Made by a program: the position numbers and the translations under genes. A stretch of 64,000 nucleotides of DNA, from positions 83,202,564-83,266,563 of the forward strand of contig CM077166.1 in assembly GCA_039583875.1 (NCBI GenBank), in the 5' to 3' direction. The stretch comes from Platanthera guangdongensis (Eukaryota > Streptophyta > Magnoliopsida > Asparagales > Orchidaceae). The notes beneath the pieces are model-generated. The model was given only the letters and a program-made list of their open reading frames with translations. It did not search any database and was not told the origin of the DNA. Shown here one piece after another: positions 56,244 to 64,000 of the stretch (its first letter is position 1; every line of letters starts with the position of its first letter).

Positions 56244-56802
56244 AAACCTCGATCGAAAAGTAACAGTCCACAACCCCTGGGTCACCCCCGCACGAGTTTA
56301 GTTTGGGGACAAACTAAGCAACAGAAGCAGTGGTGTGCCCTTATGGGGGATCACATGGAAATTGTCCACTTTTTATTAGTTATTGAGTCGATGTGGTAAG
56401 CAAATACCACATACCACAACCCGTCGGGAGAGGTCTTCTTTGACCTAATAAAGAAGAAAATAAATAAAAGCTTTGTAAATTTTGGAAGGATTATTGGAGT
56501 CTTCCTGCAGAACAAGTGCCCTACCTTGCTAGTCTCCTCTGGAGTGCACATAAATGCCTCCAAGAGACTTACCTGTGCCCTCTTTGGCAAGTGGGACAGG
56601 CAGATAAGCAAGCCAAGCAGGCCCTCATCTAGTGCTCCTTCAGGCACCAGGACTCACAGAGTCACTCTCCCACAGGTCTTCTTTGGTATGGAGTTACCAC
56701 ATACCACAACCCGTCGGGAGAGGTCTTCTTTGACCTAATAAAGAAGAAAATAAATAAAAGCTTTGGGAGAGGCAGCAACAGCAGCAGCCAGGTCTTCTGG
56801 TG
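56244..56802. other. Leader remnant of G and unassigned DNA with a 71-bp direct repeat
   Basis: A short leader follows the PBS and then stops being recognisable. Two identical 71-bp copies (56405-56475 and 56695-56765) flank 219 bp. No gag is found, so most of the G element is missing. The right edge abuts the truncated LTR of T3. Confidence 0.7.
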
Positions 56803-58121
56803 AACCCTGGCCAATCAGTGCATTCACCACCACCCCTAGGATGGCAACAACATGTGAGCATTTAGCCTATCTGACCACCGTCTAAGGCTCCGACTATGCC
56901 TACGGCCAGTGCCCGTCTTCGGATTTCTCGCACCGTACCACATAGCCTAGGTCCAATTCCACTTGCCCGTTGCTCACGCCGCATATACAATTTAAGTCCT
57001 ACGCGCGGGCCCAGCTTCCCTCGGATCCCAAATTTTTCCAAAATAATCTCATAACCCAGTTATGATTAAGGCCGGTTCCCAGACCGCCAAGTTAGCAGAA
57101 CACGTTTCCGCTCAATTTTCCGGGTGCGCCTTAAAGCTAATCTCCAAGGATCCCTGCTGCAATCTACTGCGTAGAAACCCGAAAAACCCAAAGCATGGAG
57201 TCTTCTCCGGCAAATCATATCAAATGCAACATCACCGATCCAGACAAAACACGTCCGGGTAGGCTTCACACATAATGCCTATGCCCATACTTACGATTCC
57301 GGGCTCTATATGCAACACACGGGGGACTATTCACATCAACCCCAAGGAACACCATGCACTCACCGCACACTCGCGGGAGCGGGGTTCCCTATGCAAAATA
57401 AAGAGCTTCACATGCTCAAGTTGAGAATCGTTACCCTTGTAGTCCGTTTTGGCGCCATGGGAAAACTACGCGGACAGAACTCTTCGCAACGACCTTCCCT
57501 CCACGGATCCGCTCTCAGACTTCGAAACGGTGCTCCGGTGATCCGCCGATGGCTGGAAACCTCCTTCTTCTTCCTCTTCTCTCTCACCTTGGAAGGAGAA
57601 AGCTTTGGAGAGAAAATGAGGAATTAACCTCCTATTCCCGTCCTTAACAGAGCGGGATCTCATCTGGGCCGTCGGATCTTAATTAAAGAAAACGGACGGC
57701 TCAGATCTGCACAAAATTCTCCAGACCTGGGCCGAACACGGCTTGGCACAAGGCCGTGTCCCAGGCCGTGTGCCTCGATCCAGGCACGATCGTCGAACTG
57801 AGAAACAACACACGGGCCAAGACACGCCCGTGTCTCACCTGACACGCCCGTGTCGGGTTCCTCGACACGCCCGTGTTCGTGGGCGTGTCACGCATAACCG
57901 CCACGGCCTTGGACACGGGTCGGCCCACACCCATGTCGGATGACACGCCCGTGTCATCCGGCCGTGTTTCTGGCCGTGTCCTTCTCGGGATGAAAACGGC
58001 CAAAAAATCACCAGCCAGACACGGCCTTGGACACGCCCATGTCCTAGGCCGTGCACCCCTATACAGGCACAAAAAACCTTTTTTTCGCGACCGACTCGCG
58101 CACAATTTTCGGGGCGTTACA
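56803..58121 (-). repeat. 3' LTR of T3, truncated
   Basis: Starts TGTAACGCCCC on the minus strand (58121). It aligns with the 5' LTR from about 63594 onward; the terminal 600 bp or so (matching 62972-63593) is missing at 56803. Confidence 0.85.
57730..58065. promoter_or_regulatory. CACGCCCGTG box array in U3 of T3
   Basis: Eight or so boxes (near 57735, 57762, 57822, 57842, 57867, 57945, 58032). Paired inner arms GGATGA/TCATCC around ACACGCCCGTGT at 57934-57959. The counterpart in T1 is 12727-13369. Confidence 0.7.
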
Positions 58122-58124
58122 AAT

Positions 58125-58135
58125 CTCCCCCACTT
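58125..58135 (-). other. Polypurine tract of T3
   Basis: Minus strand AGTGGGGGAGA, three bases before the LTR start TGTAACG. Confidence 0.8.
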
Positions 58136-58154
58136 AAGGAATTTCGTCCCCAAA

Positions 58155-60935
58155 TTAAGCAATGGTACACAAAATATAAATGATACCTGAGTGGAATAAC
58201 TCGGGGTATTCCTCCAACATAGTTTGCTCTCGCTCCCAAGAAAGCTCCTCACGTTCGCAATTATCCCAACGGACTTTAACCATTCGGACCTCCTTGTTGC
58301 GGAGTCGTTTGACTGCAACATCTTCAATTCATACTGGCTTGACCCTTGTTGTCAACTCATAATCAACCGGTACCTGATTGTCTGTAACGATCTGCGAAGG
58401 CTCTTGCACTGCCTTACGCAACACCAATACGTGAAACACGTCATGCAGCCCACCTAACTCCGTCGATAACTTCAACCTATATGCCGCCTCGCCAACACGC
58501 TCCAGGATTTCAAATGGTACAAGGTATCTCGGACTCAGCTTCTTCAAGCGTCGAACCCACGATACACCCTTGAACGGCTTGATTTTTAGATATACCATGT
58601 CGCCAACGTTGAACTCCACATTTCTATGTTTGGCGTTGTAATACTTTGACTGTGTATCTTGAGCAATCTTTAGCCTTTCCTGAATTGTCCGTATCATTGA
58701 AGTGGCGTCTTCCACCGCTTGACGTTTATACAACTTTGATTCGCCTGCCTCCAACCAAGACAACGGCGTACAACACTTCCTCCCGTATAAGGCTTCGAAA
58801 GGCGTCATTCCAATACTTGCTTGAAAGCTGTTGTTGTACGCAAACTCCACCATGTACAAGTGATCCTCCCAATTCTTCCCGAAATCTAAGACGCACATGC
58901 GAAGCATGTCCTCCATAGTCCTGTTGACTCTCTCGGTTTGGCCATCTGTCTGCGGGTGAAAGGCTGCACCAACCTCCAGTCATGCGACGTGAAGCGTCCA
59001 TCATGATCACTAACAATACTGCGAGGCACACCATGCAATCGTACAATATTATCCACGTAGAGTTTGGCTAACTTTTCCACCGGATCTTCCTTTCTGACTG
59101 GGATAAAGTGCGACACCTTTGTCAACCTATCTACGACCACCCAAATGGAGTCGTTTCCCTTCTGCGACCTCAGCAAACCGTGCACAAATTCCATAGATAT
59201 GTCGTCAAACTTCCATTCTGGGATAGGAAGGGATTTCAAGAAACCTCCAGGCTTCTGGCATTCCGCTTTCACCAATGCACAAGTACGACACTTGGACGCA
59301 TAAAGTGCCACATCCTTCTTCAAACCCAGCCACCAGAATAATTTCTTCATGTCTCTATACATTTTCGTGCTTCCCGGGTGGATTGAGTTCTTGGTATGAT
59401 GAGCCTCATACATCAACTCCTCCCGAAGATTATCCACACTAGGAACGCATAGACGAACGTCCTTCCTTAGCAACCCATCTTCAACCACAAACTGGGAATT
59501 TGACCCATCTAAAGATTCTTCCAAGATCTGCTTCATGCTGCTATCCTGAACCAAAGCCCACTGAACTCTATCCGCTAGGTCACACTGCACCTCTGTCCAA
59601 AACAGTTTCGCCTTGGCACTAGACTGCTTATCGACACAAGATATCTCCAATGCCTCCAACTCTTGGACCAATCTCTCATTATGTACCAATAACCAGTTGG
59701 CTTGTGCGGGAATCTTACGACTCAACCCATCTGCCACTGCATTTCCCTTCCCAGGCACATAATGTATCTTGAAGGTGCAGTCCCCTAAGTACTCCATCCA
59801 CCTCCACTGCCTCATGTTCATATCCTTTTGGTCCAACAGGTACTTCAAACTCTTATGATCGGTGTAAATATCGACCTTCACACCGTACAGATAGTGCCTC
59901 CAAAGCTTTAGAGAAAATATCACGGCCGCTAACTCTAAGTCGTGGACCGGATAATTCCTCTCGTGAACCTTCAGTTGTCGTGAACCATAAGCTATCACTC
60001 TCCCATGCTGTAGCAAAACACAGCCCAAACCACTGCCCGAAGCATCACTATAGATCTCGAACCCTTCGGTTCCACTTGGCGAACATAAAATAGGCGTCGT
60101 GGTCAACCGCCTCTTTAACTCTTCAAAATCCTGTTCGCACTTCGGAGACCACACAAACTTCTGATCCTTTCTTGTCAACATCGTGAGTGGTAGTGCTATC
60201 CTCGAGAAGTTCTCTACGAAGCGCCTGTAGTAGCCAGCAAGCACTAGAAAACTCCGGACCTCAGCCACCGTAGTCAAAGTAGGCCACTCCCGTATCGCCA
60301 CTATCTTCGCCGGATCCACCGATATTCCTTCTCCACTGACAACATGACCAAGGAACGCTATTGAGGATAACCAGAATTTACACTTGTAGAACTTTGCATA
60401 AAACTGACTTTTCCTCAATGTCTCCAACACCATGTGTAAATGCTTGTAGTGATTCTCCTCGCACCGCGAATACACCAGGATATCATCGATAAATACAATC
60501 ACAAAATGATCCAGATATTCTCTGAACGTCTTATTCATTAGATCCATAAACACGGATGATGCATTCGTCAACCCAAACGACATGACCGTGAACTTGTAAT
60601 GCCCAAACCGCGTACTGAATGCTGTCTTTGGGATGTCGCTCTCCCTTATCCTCAACTGATAGTAACCGGACTTCAAATCTAACTTCAAAAATACTGTTGA
60701 CCCAACCAGCTGATCAAACAGATCGTCAATCCTGGGAATAGGATACTTATTCTTCTCCGTAAGCTTGTTCAATTCCCGATAGTCGATAAAAAGCCGCAAG
60801 CTCCCATCTTTCTTCTTAACAAACAGAACTGGTGCGCTCCAAGATGACGAACTCGGACGCACATAACCTTGCTCTAGCAACTCTTGCAGTTGCACCTTCA
60901 ACTCTACCATTTCTCTTGGGGCTATCCGATAGGGG
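58155..60935 (-). pseudogene. pol: Pol of T3: RT, RNase H, integrase and chromodomain-like end
   Basis: A 674-codon frame (60910-58886) holds RT (catalytic FIDD at about residues 140-143, [10 protein letters not shown] before it), RNase H ([24 protein letters not shown]) and integrase zinc finger plus core. The first catalytic position of integrase reads ISMEF where T4 has ITMDF. After [11 protein letters not shown] a small deletion removes the segment before the HPQTDGQT motif and shifts the frame. The second frame (58916-58329) carries integrase C-terminal motifs (AYNNSFQASIGMTPFEALYG, GDMVYLKIKPF, LHDVFHV). After a TGA at 58329 the frame continues to 58155 with a chromodomain-like end (VKVRWDNCEREELSWERE). 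A one-base deletion near 60930 splits it from protease. Confidence 0.92.
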
Positions 60936-61527
60936 AGCGTGACACCGGTTTGGCACCCGGTACCAGCTCTATAGTAAAGTCTATCTCCCGCTGAGGAGGG
61001 GCTCCTGGGAGATCATCTGGAAATACATCAGGATACTCGGACACAATTGGGATGCTGTCCAAACTAGGCTTAGGCGTCAAAGTCTGCACTAGAGTGACAT
61101 ACAGTTCTGCCCAAGACTGAACTGCCTTGAACACTTGAAGGGCCGACATCAGAACTTTCCCTGACCCCTTCATGCCCGCAAAAGTAGTCTCCCGATCAGT
61201 GTCCAGACCCAACTTGACTTCTTTACGGTTTCAATCAATGCATGCACTCTGCTCCGAGAGCCAATCCATACCAAAGATTACGTCGAACTCCACTAATGGT
61301 AGAACCAACACCCGCAAATCAAACTCCCGGTCTCCAATCCGAATCTTCACAACGCAACTCCTATCTGCACGCATTGAGCACCCATTAGGCAACAACACAT
61401 ACAACTTTTTTTTCTGCCATCGAGAATGGATCTCCGATGCGCGATATGAATTTTTTGGACAAGAAGGAATGTGATGCTCCCGTATCAAAAAGGGCTCTCG
61501 CCGGAAACCCAAAAATTAACACAAAGC
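60922..61527 (-). pseudogene. pro: Retropepsin-like protease of T3
   Basis: The active-site segment LFDTGASHSF is intact (about 61495-61465). A one-base insertion in an A run near 61405 shifts the frame; the remainder (LPNGCSMRADR... FDVIFGMDWL) is in the next frame, then TGA at 61231-61233. The linker [19 protein letters not shown] leads towards RT and ends at 60922. Upstream the frame joins gag across the candidate intron. Confidence 0.88.
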
Positions 61528-61604
61528 CTAGCACTAACAAATGTAAGCTAACAAATACGAAGGTGACAACTATAAAAGTTAAACCACTGTAATTTAACTC
61601 ATAC
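61528..61604 (-). other. Candidate 77-bp gag-protease intron of T3
   Basis: Donor ACAG/GTATGAG at 61604 and acceptor GTGCTAG/GC at 61528. Removal joins the gag frame (VMTG) in phase to the protease frame (FVLIFGFPARALFD), a natural-looking junction for this family. The unspliced frame meets a stop within a few codons. Confidence 0.5.
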
Positions 61605-62748
61605 CTGTCATCACGTACGCTTGCTTTATGGCCTCCTACAGACCAAGATTGTAGACTCTAGGAAGGGCTGGAGCATGATGGGATGCGGTTGACTCCACCG
61701 CCTTCCCTTTCTCCTCATAAGTCGCTCCAGGTCTCCTCTCGGACTTTGAACATCCGCTCCAACACTCCCGAGGAAAATGCCCCGTCTTCCCGCAGTTGTA
61801 GCAAGCTCCGAGGACTCGACTTGAAGTTGCCCTCGATGCATCAGCCGAAGGAGCTGAATTCGAAGTCCTCCGCTTCTTGTTCAACCTACGGAAACTTGAC
61901 TTGTTGTTTGGCACCTTGAACTCGGTCTTCCTTTCTCCGGGGTCTTTCTTCTCTTGAACTTTCTTCGCAACCTTTTCCAACGATCGGGCCGAATTGACCA
62001 AGGCTAGGAAGCCCTGCGCCTTAGGCCCAGCAAGGAGTAACTGTAAATCGCCGCGAAGACCCTCATAGAATCGGTTGGTCTTCCTCTCTTCTTCTGTAAG
62101 CATAGCACCAGCATAACGACCCAACCGTGTGAACTCATGCAGATATTCGTCCATGCTTCTGGATCCCTGAATCAACCCGAGAAATTGATTCTCCATCTCC
62201 AACTTCTGAGCAGATGGTACAAATCTGGCTAGGAATAATCTTGAAAATTCCTCCATCGGCACATCCGCAAGTTGCCTTCCCACTAGAAAATGAAACTCCA
62301 TCTTGTCCCACCACAACCTCGCTTCACCTTCCAAAAGAAAAGTCGCTATGGTGGTCTTCTGCCACTCCTCAGTTATTGTGGCCGTCAAGACCCTCTTTAT
62401 GGAAGAGAGCCAGTCCTCAGCTTGAGTTGGCATTCCAACCCCATTGAACCTCGGAGGATTAAAGCCCATCACATACTTTAGCTACCTCTCCGTAGCTCTT
62501 CTCGGCTCTACCAACTCCACTGCTGCGCGTTCCACTACTCTCGGCTCTGCCGCCCTAACCGTTTCTTGCTCATTCACAGGAGGTGCGCGATGCATTTGCC
62601 CTACAGGTTGGGCATTTATCATTGCGAATACGGCCTAAGCCACCATCCTGATGGTTTTCGCTAAAGGAGGTGTAGCAGGCACGTCCCTTGGTGCACTACT
62701 TTCCGCTGATTGCGGACGCTCTGACTGACCAGCACCGCTCCTAGCTGC
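61605..62748 (-). pseudogene. gag: Gag of T3 (CCHC zinc knuckle)
   Basis: The open part (62472-61636) codes 278 residues: FNPPRFNGVGMPTQAEDWL at the start, capsid-like region to EYLHEFTRLGRYAG, basic linker and knuckle CYNCGKTGHFPREC. The frame extends upstream to about 62748, where homology with T1 begins right after CTATAG, with nonsense codons at about 62483 and 62635-62637 (CAG to TAG). A further TAG at 61636-61638 lies just before the candidate intron. No ATG is present at the N-terminal edge. Confidence 0.9.
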
Positions 62749-62951
62749 CTATAGTAGCAAAGACACAAGATTAGACGACAAACAAATTGATAAAAGCAAT
62801 CATTGGAACATTCAGATTCCACAAAACAAGTGTATTTTCCATTCCTAAGTGGACATTCATGGGTTCTTTTAATGTTATAACGATGACGCACACATGGCCT
62901 CACCACCACTTAAAGGAATTCGCCAATGAATTCATTTAAGCCTGACCGTAA
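62749..62951 (-). other. 5' leader of T3
   Basis: Similar to 10896-11107 of T1. No gene; ends in a CTATAG that may be a splice acceptor. Confidence 0.6.
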
Positions 62952-62956
62952 CCAAA

Positions 62957-62968
62957 AGTCTGATACCA
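62957..62968 (-). other. PBS of T3, initiator tRNA-Met type
   Basis: TGGTATCAGACT on the minus strand; the first ten bases match the tRNA complement. Confidence 0.85.
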
Positions 62969-62971
62969 AAT

Positions 62972-64000
62972 TGTAACACCCCCATCATTCGCATGGCATA
63001 TAACAGAAGTTCCAGCTGGAACCCGATGCCATATACCACAGACAGTCAGAAGGATTACGAAATGAATAATCAAACCATCCAATTAATACTACTCATCCTA
63101 CACAGAGCATTCTAGCGGAAGTTTTTAAAGTTGAAAGAACCCAAACTTAAATCCATCAAATATGAATGTCCACAGCTACAACAACAGGAATGAAACCCCA
63201 AATACACTGAAACAGGTACATGGCCTTATGGCCTTACAAATGTTCACTTAATATAACATGTCTTACATACATCGGCTCGCAGGCCGACCGCACATGATAA
63301 ATGTAAAAACAACTATTCTACGGCCTTCTAGGGCCAGCACATCAACATGGGCTCCAGCTCGCTATTTGGCGCTCGGCACCGCAGCACCTGAAAGCACATA
63401 CCACCGCACCATGGCAAACAAGGCAACGGTCAGCTAAAAGCCGACCAAATTATAACGACCCCGCCCCTTACTCGAGACGACGGTGCTCTTTCCCTGTATA
63501 GCATTAGTCCAATAAAATAATATAGCGCAATTATATATCGCCACAGGTGTAGGCTCGCACGGCCAAACACCCCGTGCACTCAGGGCACATTCAAGGTGAA
63601 CCCTGACCAATCAGTGCATTCACTACCACCCCCAGGATGGCAACAACATGTGAGCATTTAGCTTATCTGACAACCGTCTAAGGCTCCGACTATGCCTACG
63701 GCCAGTGCCCGTCTTCAGATTTCTCGCACCGTAACACATAGCCTAGGTCCAATTCCACTTGCAAGTTGCTCACGCTGCATATATAATTTAAGTCCTACGC
63801 GCAATCCAAGCTTCTCTCGGATCCCAAATTTTCCCAAAACAATCTCATAACCCAGTTATGATCAAGGCCGGTTCCCAGACCGCCAAGTTAGCAGAACACG
63901 TTTCCGCTCAATTTTCCGGGTGCGCCTTGAAGCTAACCTCCAAGGATCCCTGCTGCAATCTACCGCGTAGAAACCCGAAAAACCCAAAGCACGGAGTCTT
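62972..64000 (-). repeat. 5' LTR of T3, right part outside the window
   Basis: Ends GTTACA on the minus strand at 62972. From 63594 it aligns closely with 56803 onward (CCAATCAGTGCATTCAC, CAGGATGGCAACAACATGTG). The U3 array would lie beyond 64000. Confidence 0.85.

Larger units (their letters stand above)
56803..64000 (-). mobile_element. Tekay-like Ty3 element T3, 5' LTR running off the right edge
   Basis: Minus strand order: 5' LTR (from 62972 rightward), PBS, gag, protease, RT, RNase H, integrase, chromodomain-like end, PPT, truncated 3' LTR. The order with a chromodomain after integrase defines a chromovirus. All domains are present but broken by several stops and indels. Confidence 0.92.

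Noticed and set aside
57701..58327. 208-residue minus-strand frame
   Set aside because: It runs over the LTR array and the chromodomain-like end of T3 pol in the wrong frame; the correct frame has recognisable domain sequence.

Overview
The window is retrotransposon-dominated nuclear DNA of a flowering plant. The evidence is plant-specific LTR-retrotransposon lineages (Athila-like, Tat-like, Tekay-like and other chromoviruses of Ty3/gypsy; Sirevirus-like Ty1/copia), primer sites matching plant tRNA-Asp and initiator tRNA-Met, and long nested LTRs. I see no intact host gene, no tRNA or rRNA gene and no CRISPR array. The species cannot be named from this sequence. One 500-base N run (36616-37115) is a scaffold gap. 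Almost every coding region is broken by nonsense codons, frameshifts or insertions. Element names (T1, A, D, S, X, E, I, B1, H, B2, F, J, T4, G, T3) are mine.

Layout. 1-13436: Tekay-like element T1 on the minus strand (pol fragment, protease, gag, PBS, 5' LTR), split in its reverse transcriptase by non-coding Athila-like element A (806-8952; LTRs of 3.06 and 2.79 kb). 13437-13800: low-copy, gene-like minus-strand DNA. 13983-16857: 3' end of Athila-like element D with a partial LTR. 16875-26429: 3' end of Sirevirus-like copia element S (broken 3' ORF, PPT, LTR). Its LTR is split by a complete non-autonomous chromovirus X (19556-25753, TSD CTAGG) that keeps gag, an integrase C-terminus and a chromodomain but has no protease, RT or RNase H. 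26430-27811: partial copia LTR E. 27812-28264: chromovirus PR/RT fragment. 28265-32580: partial Tekay LTR I holding an unclassified 3.2-kb insertion with a minisatellite.

32644-36615: Athila-like LTR B1, tRNA-Asp PBS and gag, running into the gap. 37116-38656: minus-strand partial LTR H. 38657-46449: Athila-like pol B2, an ATHILA ORF-1-type gene with its own promoter-like array and TATA box, PPT and 3' LTR B2. 46450-48558: 3' end of Tat-like element F with an antisense ORF. 48559-49489: Athila LTR tail J. 49491-51597: Tekay pol T4, cut in the integrase by G (4.63-kb LTR, 51598-56229, then PBS). 56803-64000: Tekay-like element T3 on the minus strand, with a truncated 3' LTR and a 5' LTR running off the right edge.

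The most interesting signal is regulatory. In at least four promoters of two Ty3 lineages a cluster of dyad-symmetric boxes (core CACGCCCGTG or CACGGGCGTG) lies in U3, usually 14-30 bp upstream of a TATA box. One such cluster is not in an LTR: it sits inside element B2, 14 bp upstream of a TATA box and about 100 bp upstream of the ATHILA-type ORF. Other LTRs in the window use the same layout with different palindromes (GTGCGC/GCGCAC, TCGACGA, ACTCGAGT, GGGCTGCA, GCTCGGC). Repeated boxes of this kind, including extra clusters next to the envelope-like gene, have been reported for Sireviruses (from memory, not checked). Here the layout appears in Ty3 elements, with long identical words shared between unrelated families.
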